A DNA stretch of 64,000 nt from NCBI RefSeq assembly GCF_000617925.1, contig NZ_BAMT01000008.1, positions 1-64,000 on the forward strand, given 5' to 3'. Below, in pieces: positions 39,797-48,568 of this stretch (the first letter of the stretch is position 1; the number at the start of each line of letters is the position of its first letter). The position numbers and the translations under genes were made by a program. This DNA comes from Methylobacillus glycogenes JCM 2850 (GTDB taxonomy: Bacteria > Pseudomonadota > Gammaproteobacteria > Burkholderiales > Methylophilaceae). The notes beneath the pieces were generated by a model, which ran no database searches, had not been told where the DNA came from, and saw only the letters and a program-made list of their open reading frames with translations.

Positions 39797-40950
39797 ATGA
39801 ATTTAAATACATTCTCTCGCAGTTCTGATGTTATTTCTTTCGTATCATGGTTCAATGAAAATTATCATTCTTTAATTATAAATTTCCGAATAATAAGAAC
39901 AAGATTTGTTCCTGAAGGAATCTATATATCAGGCACAGGGTTTTCATCGGCACTCAACCACTATCGTTGGTTAGCTACTGGCATGCACACGGGTGATTGG
40001 CAAGAAACAAAAGATAAACTATCAAACTTTAGGACTTCGTTACGTAAATTTACAAAAATTAATGACTCTGAATTCGCTCTACAGACTTGCGCAGAAATTC
40101 TGAAATGGGGAGGAGATAGAAATTCAAATTTTGGAGCATATCCATTCCTTTATGGTAAATATAAAAACAAAGAACTAACAACCTATCTTGAAAAATCTTC
40201 TGAAACCTTAAAGCTCGAAAAATCAAATTTGGAAGAATTGTCTGGTATTGAAAAAATGAATGCAATGCTGACGAAAGTCCATGCAATTTACTCAGATGAT
40301 GGCCTACCAATTTATGATTCAAGAGTTGCAGCAGCAATTGCTACATTAATTGAAATGTGGAGACGTGCATCTTCAAAAGAAAAAGAAGCGCTTCCACCAG
40401 AACTCACATTTCCCTCCACAACGCGGACTCGCAGGGTTATCAATGCTTATCCAGATGCTATCTACCCGCACACCATAAGTTACAACCAATCTGACTCAGC
40501 TATTTTATGGGCAAGCGCAAAAGTAAGATTGGGATGCTAATCAAATTAATACTAAAAGATAATCCAGATTTATTTAGCCATGAATCAACAAGTGAGCGCA
40601 TGCATGCTTTTGAAGCATGCCTTTTCATGATCGGCTACAATGTAGGATGCTTAACAAGCTATGAAAAAAAGATACCTTCTCGAAATATATCTAATGAATC
40701 TCCAATAAAATCCTTCAAAAATGAAACCACAACATTAACTGGCGATACCGTCATTCAATACAATATAGATTTAATATCTTATGGAATTACATGCAAATGG
40801 GGTAAAACAAGATTTAACTTTGAAAAAGAGTTAATAGATGACATATTATTATTATGTCCTGAAAGCACATCTTTGCCTCTTGGAGCAAATATGACAGGAA
40901 ATTCCCCTAATTTATCATTAGGATCTTGCTTCAAAATGCCCATGCAATAA
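39797..40950 (+). CDS. Unknown 384-residue cargo protein (frameshifted)
   Basis: Two overlapping frames, 39797-40540 and 40507-40950, become one protein of about 384 residues if the GGG at 40531-40533 is GGGG (reading RLGMLIKLILK). I recognise no named family. Visible features are a helical N-terminus with HYRWLATGMHTGDW, a conserved-looking ILKWGGDRNSNFG, and MLTKVHAIYSDDGLPIYDSRVAAAIATLI, a PIYDSRV motif that feels like part of a wider family found beside restriction genes. There is no signal peptide and no transmembrane segment. It sits between the HNH nuclease and a PD-(D/E)XK nuclease, which suggests a partner or sensor role. Residues HTISYNQ are encoded by a near-copy of the element's TnsB site (40471-40486). 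Confidence 0.65.
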
Positions 40951-41092
40951 ATCCCAGGTGGCTTCCTGTCTTGCTGCTGTGTTAGTTAAAGAGAATCTCG
41001 CTGAATGGCATAAGCTAGGTTCATCTATAATTCTCACCTTCAAATAAAACTTTATCAACTCCCAAATAGTCATTAGACCGCCACAAAATTAA

Positions 41093-41500
41093 GTGATGAA
41101 AAGACTAGATAAGAAAACAAAAAGACTACTACATTTTTTAGATCAACAAGGCTTTGATTGGTTAATTCATGAGTTAAAAATTTTGAGAAGTCATAATAAT
41201 GCATTTCGTAATGACTCAATCGATACATTAGGAGTCATACAAGATAGAAGCATCCAGACATACGATGATCATATAAGTTACTTACTCTTCAGGATCAAAC
41301 AAATAACCCAAATGATAGATGCAACAAATATGATTGCATCTGAATTAAATATTGAAAGCATTAAACTATCACGCACAAATGCGAGCATGGAAGAATCTTC
41401 GGTCTCAAGAATAAGTAACATCGAATACAATGAAATTTCAAATAAATTTCATAGACTTATCAACGAAGTCGAGAGACTATCAAACAATGAACGACGATAA
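41093..41500 (+). CDS. Small helical protein of unknown function
   Basis: This 135-residue protein is rich in Lys, Asp, Ile and Ser and is predicted helical by inspection (DKKTKRLLHFLDQQGFDWLIHELKIL, then LLFRIKQITQMIDATNMIASEL). A possible coiled coil spans the middle. No catalytic motif is visible. Its 3' end overlaps the nuclease start at 41487 by 14 bp, so the two are translationally coupled, which suggests it is a dedicated partner or inhibitor. A toxin-antitoxin relationship is conceivable but not supported by any motif. Confidence 0.6.
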   Translation: MMKRLDKKTKRLLHFLDQQGFDWLIHELKILRSHNNAFRNDSIDTLGVIQDRSIQTYDDHISYLLFRIKQITQMIDATNMIASELNIESIKLSRTNASMEESSVSRISNIEYNEISNKFHRLINEVERLSNNERR

Positions 41501-42284
41501 ACAGGCTCTTTTAACAATAAAAAATATTTTGTCCGAGATAGTGAGCACTATCCCTACACTACAAGAAGCTAAAGGTGCGGGTCGTATTTTTGAGCTTTAT
41601 GTACTGATGAAGCTTGCAAGAGCACTGAAAACATTAAAATGGGATATTGAAGTACTTTCCCCAAATGGAACACTTACGGGTACTTTCATACAGCGAGCTG
41701 GGGCACCATCTGGTTTCACCCCAACAGACATTAATGGACCTACTTCTTTAAAAATAGTTAAAGGTGCTGCTGAATATGAAATTTGGAATGGGATTCAGTT
41801 TGAAGGGCGCAGCAAAACAAGACATGAGATAGACATTTCGGTTATTCCTCATGCGATGGCTCAGGCTATGCGTAAAAAACACATTGACTCATTTCCATTT
41901 GGTCGACCACGAGTATGTGTCGAATGCAAAGATGTTATGAGTACTGGTAGCTTGGATGAAATGCGAGCATTCGTTGCTCGGTTATACGATCTAACCATTC
42001 TTAATATTCATTCAAGTAAACTTTATCCCCCTCTATCGTTTTACGGGCACATCTACGACTCCAATCCGCCGACTTATGCTCATCCTCCTTCCCCTATAAC
42101 TTTCCGTGATTCAAATAGAGATTCTTTCAGTGCAATAGCTAGAAGCACGGGGTTTTCAAAAGGGACGGATCCTTTGTCTACTTATTATAATATTCACCGT
42201 TTTGAAAACATTGTTGAACCCAGCACTTCCGCCGATAAATTTATTGAAAATCTTGCGAAATGGATTGATCAAAAGTTGCACTAA
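41487..42284 (+). CDS. PD-(D/E)XK-type nuclease, putative
   Basis: The start is taken at ATG 41487 (MNDDKQAL); the longer frame from 41430 overlaps the previous gene further. The 265 residues contain the nuclease signature: Glu36 in GRIFELYVLMKLA, Asp116 in HEIDISVI and Glu146-x-Lys148 in VCVECKDV, in the right order and spacing for a PD-(D/E)XK core. The C-terminal 100 residues are unassigned. Many restriction and defence effectors carry this fold; nicking or cutting of foreign DNA is the likely activity. No associated methyltransferase is visible in the element. Confidence 0.75.
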   Translation: MNDDKQALLTIKNILSEIVSTIPTLQEAKGAGRIFELYVLMKLARALKTLKWDIEVLSPNGTLTGTFIQRAGAPSGFTPTDINGPTSLKIVKGAAEYEIWNGIQFEGRSKTRHEIDISVIPHAMAQAMRKKHIDSFPFGRPRVCVECKDVMSTGSLDEMRAFVARLYDLTILNIHSSKLYPPLSFYGHIYDSNPPTYAHPPSPITFRDSNRDSFSAIARSTGFSKGTDPLSTYYNIHRFENIVEPSTSADKFIENLAKWIDQKLH

Positions 42285-42348
42285 GGCCAACACCCATGTT
42301 CGATTGAACTTGCTGAGACCACAATCATCCCAGGCATGAAATCTACTA

Positions 42349-42475
42349 GTTGCAACTTATGCGTAATTCAATCGCTAAACTTGCAATTTATGGTGATAAT
42401 TGATTGCAGCTTATGTTAATCATTTAGTGGGTAGTTTATTGAATTACATATTTATTAAGTGGCAGCTTATAGGTT
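42349..42475 (-). repeat. Four TnsB-type binding sites, right end of element 1
   Basis: Inverted relative to the left sites: GTTGCAACTTATGCGT (42349-42364), CTTGCAATTTATGGTG (42380-42395), ATTGCAGCTTATGTTA (42403-42418) and TGGCAGCTTATAGGTT (42460-42475). Start spacings are 31, 23 and 57 bp, ending 8 bp before the terminus. Confidence 0.88.
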
Positions 42476-42483
42476 AATGCACA

Positions 42484-42488
42484 TTATC
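42484..42488 (+). repeat. Target-site duplication, right copy (TTATC)
   Basis: TTATC directly follows the ACA terminus of element 1 and is identical to 37674-37678. Confidence 0.9.
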
Positions 42489-42548
42489 TCTGTGCAACAG
42501 ACCATGAGTTGCCATGGATTTTATTTAACAGAATCATTAACTTAAATA

Positions 42549-42578
42549 GAAAACCCGTAGCAATCGCTACGGGTTTTC
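42549..42578. terminator. Terminator-like hairpin downstream of element 1
   Basis: A perfect 13-bp stem GAAAACCCGTAGC / GCTACGGGTTTTC has a four-base loop (AATC). It could be carried by element 2 near its left end, or it could be the original nrdJ terminator. Confidence 0.75.
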
Positions 42579-42812
42579 TATTTATAGGGTGAAAATCTGC
42601 CCAAAATCCCTACATTTTTTTTCGCTAATGACGGTTTCATTGAAATGTCTGATAGTCGAAAATCTTATATTCGGGGCATTGGTGATATTGGATTACCAGA
42701 GAGTAGCAGACTGACTAACAGTTCAGATATTAGGACTTCAGTCTCTTTGTTAGACAATTTAGGGGTTCCAACTTTCAAACTCTTGACCGTCCATTGGACG
42801 GACTCATTGAGC

Positions 42813-43739
42813 CTACTTCAATTCGACTCTATAACCTGCTAATTTCCAGGCATCGATACCACCTGCCAAAGGCCTAACATTCAGGTAGCCTTTACTAATA
42901 AATGCCTTGGCGATCTTGGCGGCAGTAACTTCGTTAGGGCATGAGCAGTAAAGAATTATTTCCGCATTATCCGCGATCTCAAGTTCAAGCTCATGCAACT
43001 TCGCCAGGGGCAAGAATTGTGCGCCTGGGATCCAGCCATCCTCCAGCAGATCTGGAGTTCTGGTGTCGATGATGACAGGCCTCTCGCCGCGCTCCATTAG
43101 TTCATTCAGGCTTTCCACGCTGATTCTCGCCATGCGTAGCTCTTTCATAAACCTGTACCGCTCCAGCCATTTATACGCAACAAACGTAATTAGACCACCA
43201 ATCACCAGCATGGCACCCCAACGTCCCATTTCCACTAGCACCAGCAATAACTGATCAATAACTGAACTGAATGTAATGCCTAACCAGAAGGCTGAACCGG
43301 CCCAAATTGCAGCTCCCAAGCCATCCATGATCAAAAATGTTAACAGCTTCGTGCCAGATGATCCGGCAAGCGCACTGGAGATTGAGGCAAAACCTGGGAC
43401 AAACTTACAGACCAGCAAGGCTGGAGGGCCTATGCGCAAGTACAATGCTTCGGTTTGCTTGATACATGAATCCGGTGAAAGCGATAGTTTGCAAAGCTTG
43501 CCCAATACTCGCTTGCCATAGCGCCTGCCAGCGAGATACCAAATGGTGTCAGCAATCAATGCGCCGCTGACAGCAAGAAGTAGCAGCGTGGCAATGGCAT
43601 GCTCGCCTGAAGTATTCAAAGCAGCAGTCACGATCAGAGTGGGATAAGCTGGGATGGGTAATCCCAGTTGCTCCAGCAGCACGTTCAGGAAAACAATCAC
43701 CAAACCATATTGCTGCAACAGTTCTACAAAGTATTCCAA
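42813..43739 (-). CDS. DedA-family membrane protein fused to a rhodanese domain
   Basis: The N-terminal 200 residues are a DedA/SNARE-associated domain, with LPIPAYPTLIVTAAL, a GALIADTIWYLAGRRYG stretch and KFVPGFASISSALAGSSG. Such proteins act in membrane lipid (undecaprenyl phosphate or phosphatidylethanolamine) scrambling. The C-terminal 110 residues are a rhodanese domain (PVIIDTRTPDLLEDGWIPGAQFLP). The active-site loop is YCSCPNEVTAAKIA, with Cys in the sulfur-carrying position. It is the first cargo gene of element 2, next to an AraC regulator on the same strand nine bases away, so the two may be one transcript. Confidence 0.9.
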   Translation of the reverse strand: MEYFVELLQQYGLVIVFLNVLLEQLGLPIPAYPTLIVTAALNTSGEHAIATLLLLAVSGALIADTIWYLAGRRYGKRVLGKLCKLSLSPDSCIKQTEALYLRIGPPALLVCKFVPGFASISSALAGSSGTKLLTFLIMDGLGAAIWAGSAFWLGITFSSVIDQLLLVLVEMGRWGAMLVIGGLITFVAYKWLERYRFMKELRMARISVESLNELMERGERPVIIDTRTPDLLEDGWIPGAQFLPLAKLHELELEIADNAEIILYCSCPNEVTAAKIAKAFISKGYLNVRPLAGGIDAWKLAGYRVELK

Positions 43740-43748
43740 AGCCTAACC

Positions 43749-44573
43749 TTACATCAAGACATATTGACCAGGAGTGACGCCAGTCTTGCGTTTGAAGCTT
43801 CTGGTCAGATGACTCTGATCAGAAAATCCACACACTGGTGCGATGTCACCCAGCGAGAAACCAGAGGTAATCATTTTTCTTGCGTGAATCACCCTGATCA
43901 TTTGTAGATAATCATGCGGTGTAAGGCCCATGGCTCGCCTGAACTGCCTCAGCAGCACAAAAGGATTCATCCCTACAAGATCAGCGATATCCTCCAACTT
44001 GATATTCAATTGGAAGTTTTCCCTCAAATATTCAACTACCATCCGCAATTGTGGTTTGCAATTAAATCTGTTGCTGACGGTCTTTACAGCACGCTTCTCG
44101 TAAATCAAGCCTTGTAGCAATACAGCCAGGTAGCTGGACTTTTCAAGTTCGCAATCACTGCTCTCCAAAGTGGAGTGTGCCCTGAAGAATAGGCCACGTA
44201 ACTCAGGGTTCTTGACCATATGATCACTGAAATCGATAGCAGCCAGATCAATCTGATAATTTTCACTGAGGTTCAGGAAGGTGGATGGGGAAAAACGTAT
44301 TTCCCTGCAAATGGCTCCCCAAGGGGCCACGTATTCAGAATCAAGGGAAAAGATTTGACCCGCATCTCTAAAAACCAGTGCGTCCGGGGTCTCAATGAAT
44401 GTATTGCCATTCTGGTTACATCGCCATGCACAATCCTTGAAACCAATGATGGCTATTTCATCATGGAAAACCTTATCCATGGATATGACTGAAGCCGGAT
44501 GAATATCGAAGCGGAACAAATTACACTCAGCCACCTTCCAACTTACTATCCTACTTTTGTTCGCTTTATTCAT
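43749..44573 (-). CDS. AraC-family transcriptional regulator
   Basis: This 274-residue regulator has an N-terminal cupin-like sensor half (KSRIVSWKVAECNLFRFDIHPAS onward). The C-terminal pair of helix-turn-helix motifs (about 175-270) contains LEDIADLVGMNPFVLLRQFRRAMGLTPHDYLQMIRV and GDIAPVCGFSDQSHLTRSFKRKTGVTPGQY. The effector is unknown. It lies directly upstream of the DedA-rhodanese gene and could regulate it or the nearby hydrolase operon. Confidence 0.92.
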   Translation of the reverse strand: MNKANKSRIVSWKVAECNLFRFDIHPASVISMDKVFHDEIAIIGFKDCAWRCNQNGNTFIETPDALVFRDAGQIFSLDSEYVAPWGAICREIRFSPSTFLNLSENYQIDLAAIDFSDHMVKNPELRGLFFRAHSTLESSDCELEKSSYLAVLLQGLIYEKRAVKTVSNRFNCKPQLRMVVEYLRENFQLNIKLEDIADLVGMNPFVLLRQFRRAMGLTPHDYLQMIRVIHARKMITSGFSLGDIAPVCGFSDQSHLTRSFKRKTGVTPGQYVLM

Positions 44574-44645
44574 ACCTCCACCCTTACAGCCAATTTTAGC
44601 AAGGAGTATAGAAGCAATTTTTATACCCCTCTGTGCGGTAGCCGT

Positions 44646-45474
44646 TTAACTCTGCACAAATGCCAGAAGATCATCGTTCAAACGGTCTTTGCTGGTATCG
44701 CCCAGACTGTGTGAACCACCTTCATATATCTTAAGTACTGAATCTTTCACGAGTTTTGCAGCTAGCAGTGCCGAGGTTGCTATTGGCACAATTTGGTCAT
44801 CGTCACCGTGAATAATCAAGGTAGGGATATCAAACTTTTTCAGGTCTTCTGTGAAATCCGTTTCTGAGAAAGCTTGGATGCAATCGAATGTGTTTTTGTG
44901 TCCGGCCATCAAACCCTGCATCCAGAAAGCATCTATCATCCCTTGTGATTTGGGCGCACCTTCCCGATTGAAGCCAAAGAAAGGGCCGCTAGCCAATTCT
45001 TGGTAAAGCTGTGATCTGTCCTTGATGGATGCTGCACGGAGTCCATCAAACACTTCTTTGGGCACACCATTGGATTAGCCTCTGTCTTGAGCATCAAGGG
45101 TGTTACCGCCCCCATCAACACTGCCTTGGCCACCCTGGCTGTGCCATGGCGCCCTATATAACGCGCCACCTCACCGCCGCCGGTGGAGTGACCGACTAGA
45201 ATCGCGTTTTGAACACTTAGGTGATTCAGCAACTCAGCCAAGTCATCCGCATATTGATCCATATGATTGCCAGTCCAAGGCTGACTGGATCGTCCATGAC
45301 CTCGTCTATCGTGAGCAATGCACCTGAAGCCGTGTTCAGCCAAGTGCAGCATTTGTGACTCCCAGGCATCGGAGCTTAATGGCCAGCCATGGCAAAATAC
45401 CACTGGAATGGCTGCGCCTGATCCCCAATCCTTGTAATAAAGCTCGGTGCGTCCTGCGTCGTGAATTTGGGCAT
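44646..45474 (-). CDS. Alpha/beta hydrolase, non-haem haloperoxidase-like (two frameshifts)
   Basis: This is a 277-residue-type alpha/beta hydrolase of the chloroperoxidase subgroup. The ATG at 45474 gives the family start MPKFTTQDG once a base is added at 45450; the frame then reads [11 protein letters not shown]. The nucleophile elbow is VGHSTGGGE, the acid Asp and His are in [10 protein letters not shown] and GGSHSLG. A second break lies at 45070-45073 ([12 protein letters not shown]), where one base is also missing. Both fit the window-wide deletion pattern. The gene lies 41 bp downstream of the alginate-type porin gene on the same strand and ends the metabolic operon of element 2. Confidence 0.85.
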
Positions 45475-45515
45475 GTGTCGTTCTTTCGAGAAAGGTGTAA
45501 AAAAGTAAACTTGGC

Positions 45516-47021
45516 TTACCAAAGATAGCTGACCCAGGCTGCGGCATAATCAACGTCGGCACCACCTGCGCTCTCGACATAATCACTGGTATACATGTGC
45601 ACGTATGAGGCTGTCGCTACCAGATGACGGTTGATTTTCCATTGCGCGGCAGCTTCAATGGTTGAACCTACATAACGACTAGAATTGCTGGTTTGCGCTG
45701 GCAGGCTAATAGCGCCATTGGTGGCGTAAACTGCATCATTCCTGCTGAACCGCCATATGATGTCGTGACCCAACGTCACTGTTAGATTTTCGAGCGGCTG
45801 TGCCTGCCATGAGAAATGTAAGTCCGTGATATTGGCTGGACGCAGCAAACTGGCATCGTTGAAGTAACCTGCCTTGAAAAACAGCGGATTGAAGGTGCCA
45901 ACCTTATCATCACCTTGATTTCTATCCCCGCTGGCCACATCAAACTTGACACCTAGGCGCGGCTTCCATGGATGCTGCTTGAATGTATATCCCGCGTCAG
46001 CAGCCAGCGTCCAAGCCAGAATATCCTTGTCCGCAATCTTGCCCCATTGGAAGACAGGCTCAAGGTCGTAATCCCAGTTGTCCAGCTTGCCGAAAAAACG
46101 CCCACCCACGCTATGGCGAATTTCAGTACCAGAGGCATCTACAAACTGTGCCCCTTCATCGCGGTACCCAAGGTAATAGGCATCGATGCTTAAAGATGAA
46201 TTAACAGGTTTGCTGATATATAGACCACCAAACAGCTGTTCAGGATTGGCACGATCAGGTCGGTAACGTTGCTCTTCGACTGGCCTGGTTAAAAAGCCAT
46301 AAACTTTGCTGTTGCCACCGGAAGAGGCAATGAACTGTACGCCGTCAAACTTTAATGGAATATTGGTTGCCGCTCGAGTGGCAACCAGACGACTGGAACC
46401 ATACGCCATGGAGAATCGACCACCTCGCAACGTGAAGCGATCACCATTAGGAGTATTGTCACCCCAGGTATAGTCGGCAAATGCCTGCTGGAGATCCAGC
46501 GGGTTTTGATTTACGGGTGCCTTATTGGCACCACCAAACTGCACCCCAGAGATCCCTTGAGCAAATATCCTGAAACTGCTGGTGAGATGCAGATCAGCAT
46601 GCACCATAATCCGTTGCAGTCCGAAATCATTACTCGCCGGGCCGCGAACGCCAAAGTTTTGATTATGAAAACGCTCATATCGCTCACGCACTTCACCACC
46701 AAAACTCAGGTAGCGTTCTGGGTCGTTTTCATCCAAGGATATATATTTAACAGGATCAAAAAAATCCCGGTTTGCGACCGGATTTGCGAGGTAGGAGTAG
46801 CGTTCATTGTAACGTAACAGGGTATAAGGCACAGACTTGGGATTAGGTTTGCCTGCGGTAGCATCCTCCGCAAGCGCTGAAGCTGCGGGCGGAACCAATA
46901 CCTGCCCTGTTGCAGGATTGATAGGCGTGATGCCGTCATTCGCCTGGGCAGTGGTGATATAACCTCCACCGCCCAGCGCCAGGAAACCCAGCACCCCAAA
47001 TACTGATTTAATGCGTTGCAT
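45516..47021 (-). CDS. Alginate-export-family outer-membrane porin
   Basis: This 501-residue protein has an N-terminal signal ([23 protein letters not shown]), a Pro/Ala-rich linker and an 18-strand-type beta-barrel domain. The barrel includes [35 protein letters not shown] and a C-terminal [10 protein letters not shown]. The alginate-export family (AlgE-like) includes general porins for organic acids and aromatic compounds, and in this context it probably imports the operon's substrate. Its start overlaps the end of the upstream gene by 14 bp. Confidence 0.87.
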   Translation of the reverse strand: MQRIKSVFGVLGFLALGGGGYITTAQANDGITPINPATGQVLVPPAASALAEDATAGKPNPKSVPYTLLRYNERYSYLANPVANRDFFDPVKYISLDENDPERYLSFGGEVRERYERFHNQNFGVRGPASNDFGLQRIMVHADLHLTSSFRIFAQGISGVQFGGANKAPVNQNPLDLQQAFADYTWGDNTPNGDRFTLRGGRFSMAYGSSRLVATRAATNIPLKFDGVQFIASSGGNSKVYGFLTRPVEEQRYRPDRANPEQLFGGLYISKPVNSSLSIDAYYLGYRDEGAQFVDASGTEIRHSVGGRFFGKLDNWDYDLEPVFQWGKIADKDILAWTLAADAGYTFKQHPWKPRLGVKFDVASGDRNQGDDKVGTFNPLFFKAGYFNDASLLRPANITDLHFSWQAQPLENLTVTLGHDIIWRFSRNDAVYATNGAISLPAQTSNSSRYVGSTIEAAAQWKINRHLVATASYVHMYTSDYVESAGGADVDYAAAWVSYLW

Positions 47022-47730
47022 GGTTCACGTACTTGGAAGCGCTACGGGCGTCTATCGCTGTTTTAGCTTTAAGGATGGCGGCATCAACCTTGGTATTCAC
47101 TGCATCGTAAAACTTCGGGCCTGCCTCAATTACCCACTCATCTATGCTGAAAGGTTTCGCCAGCCCCTGTGACTGCAGGCGCTTTTCAGTATCGTAGGCA
47201 AGGATGAGTTGTTCCACAATCGCAGCATCTCCCTCAGCAACATCAATCTGGCTATTTCCCTGATCACGCAGCATAGGCGCGAATGACACATGCTTTGCCC
47301 CAAGACGAGTGGCTTCACGCAAGGCAATCTTGCCCGCCAGCTGCAACTTATCCAAGGAAAGCTCCTTCTCATCGCCAAGCCCAATTAACAACACCTGAGT
47401 AGGCGTAATGGAGTTGGCTGGCGGCGTGTAGAGCAAAGTTTCCCCTTGCTCACCAACGAACTCACCACGAGAGCGTATGTTTTTGATGAAATCACCTTGT
47501 TTGGCATTGAAATCATCCATAGCCTCAATGTACTTATCACTAGCAGAGTGCTTGAGGAACGTAATGATCTGCAGATCAGTGCTTTGCGTGACCGGGCCGA
47601 TCTGCTTGACTGTCACCTTAAGGTTATAGGGGGCATTGAATGACTTTTCCGGTGTCGCTGCAAAAGTCTGAAAGCTCATTAGCAAGCCTGCAGCAAGGAG
47701 GATAGAGCGGATGATTTTGGATGATTTCAT
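47008..47730 (-). CDS. Exported protein with a leucyl-aminopeptidase (M17) N-terminal domain only
   Basis: The 240 residues start with a signal peptide (IIRSILLAAGLLMSFQTFAAT). They continue with the N-terminal M17 domain pattern (DDFNAKQGDFIKNIRSRGEF, TQVLLIGLGDEKELSLDKLQLAGKIAL). The metal-binding catalytic domain is absent and the protein ends with a His-rich tail, so it cannot be an aminopeptidase as it stands. Such N-terminal-only proteins are known near porins and DoxX genes, with no assigned function. It overlaps the porin gene. Confidence 0.75.
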   Translation of the reverse strand: MKSSKIIRSILLAAGLLMSFQTFAATPEKSFNAPYNLKVTVKQIGPVTQSTDLQIITFLKHSASDKYIEAMDDFNAKQGDFIKNIRSRGEFVGEQGETLLYTPPANSITPTQVLLIGLGDEKELSLDKLQLAGKIALREATRLGAKHVSFAPMLRDQGNSQIDVAEGDAAIVEQLILAYDTEKRLQSQGLAKPFSIDEWVIEAGPKFYDAVNTKVDAAILKAKTAIDARSASKYVNHATH

Positions 47731-47731
47731 T

Positions 47732-48145
47732 TTAAATAGTGTCCTGTTGTTGATCTCGCCTATGTACGAGAATGAAGGCTAGAAGGCCAGCCACCACGGC
47801 AAGGTTCTTTAAGAACTCCTTACGTAGGCCTATGGCCTCCTGCCCACTCAGATTCCAAAAATCGAAATAGAAAAAATTAAGTACAAAAACATAGCCTGCC
47901 AGCATCAATGCGGCCAAAGGCAGCTGGAAACGTGTAAGCAATGCAATGCTGCCCAACACCTCCACTGCGATAGCCATCGCTAATGCCAAGGCAGGGAATG
48001 GGATGCCCTGTTGCGTGGTTTCCTGCAGATAGAAATGCCAGTGCAAGCTTTTATCAATGGCACTTTCAATGAACATCACTGCCATCAGCATGCGAATCAG
48101 CAACCAAGCCCAGGCCTGTGGGGAAGTCTTTTGCATGGCTATCAC
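47732..48145 (-). CDS. DoxX-family membrane protein
   Basis: This 137-residue protein has four hydrophobic segments. The DoxX pattern is seen in LIRMLMAVMFIESAIDKSLHWHFYLQ, then FPALALAMAIAVEVLGSIALLTRFQ. It is one base from the next gene, so it belongs to the same operon (amidohydrolase, MFS, XapX pair, DoxX, M17-like, porin). Its role in this pathway is unknown. Confidence 0.87.
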   Translation of the reverse strand: MIAMQKTSPQAWAWLLIRMLMAVMFIESAIDKSLHWHFYLQETTQQGIPFPALALAMAIAVEVLGSIALLTRFQLPLAALMLAGYVFVLNFFYFDFWNLSGQEAIGLRKEFLKNLAVVAGLLAFILVHRRDQQQDTI

Positions 48146-48334
48146 TTATTCGCTGGCAACAGTTGCAGGACTTGCATCATTAGTGAACACGTAGTCACCA
48201 GCCAGGAAACCCAGCGTCATGCAAACCACCAATAAAGCGCCAACAATATTGGGTGGCGAGGGCAAAGGAATATCAAACCAACGGCAACCAAAGCCTATCG
48301 ACAGGCCCAATCCAATTCCTAACAACAACATCAT
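48146..48334 (-). CDS. XapX-domain small membrane protein
   Basis: This 62-residue protein has two hydrophobic helices around the XapX signature GFGCRWFDIPLPSPPNIVGALLVVCMTLGFLAGD. The G-x-x-x-P-x-P-x-x-P-P motif is typical. Function is unknown; it is one of two tandem XapX genes here and ends directly ahead of the DoxX gene. Confidence 0.85.
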   Translation of the reverse strand: MMLLLGIGLGLSIGFGCRWFDIPLPSPPNIVGALLVVCMTLGFLAGDYVFTNDASPATVASE

Positions 48335-48346
48335 CTTGCTTATCTC

Positions 48347-48568
48347 CTAGTGGCCTTCTGAATGTGGCTTACCGGTAGGGCCGCCACATAAATGTTTGGT
48401 CGTACTTTGGTGCTTTGCGATTTTGTCGGCGATCAAGTAACCAATGGTCATCGACAACACCAATAATGCACCTGGTATTACGGGAGGTGACGGCACAGGC
48501 ACACCTATGCCCTTACATAACAGGCCAATAGCAAAGCCCAGTAAAAGTCCCAGAAAAATCTTAATCAT
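48347..48568 (-). CDS. XapX-domain small membrane protein, second copy
   Basis: This 73-residue relative of the previous gene has GLLCKGIGVPVPSPPVIPGALLVLSMTIGYLIADK and a His-rich tail (HLCGGPTGKPHSEGH) that may bind a metal. Its start overlaps the MFS gene stop by 8 bp, so it is translated together with the transporter. The tandem duplication within one operon suggests a homo- or hetero-oligomer. Confidence 0.85.
   Translation of the reverse strand: MIKIFLGLLLGFAIGLLCKGIGVPVPSPPVIPGALLVLSMTIGYLIADKIAKHQSTTKHLCGGPTGKPHSEGH

Larger units (their letters stand above)
37679..42483. mobile_element. Tn7-like element 1 (4.8 kb, no transposase genes)
   Basis: The element starts TGTGGTTTGC and ends TTAATGCACA, the TGT...ACA termini of Tn7-like transposons. 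It is flanked by perfect 5-bp repeats TTATC. Three CCATAA-type sites at the left and four inverted ones at the right have the asymmetric arrangement of TnsB-binding sites. The motif CACCATAAGTTGCAAG resembles, from memory, the CCATAAGTTGATATT sites of the Vibrio Tn6677-type elements. It lies 24 bp past the nrdJb stop. The interior is AT-rich compared with both flanks. It encodes no TnsA, TnsB or TnsC, only a TniQ-like fragment, so it must be mobilised in trans or be immobile. Boundaries are read directly; the Tn7 relationship is a strong inference. Confidence 0.88.

Noticed and set aside
37679..42483. CRISPR-associated transposon (CAST)
   Set aside because: The ends resemble those of CAST elements, but no cas gene, CRISPR repeat or TnsABC was found.
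42645..42842. Small plus-strand open frame
   Set aside because: It overlaps the 3' end of the DedA-rhodanese gene and shows no protein-like features or ribosome binding site.
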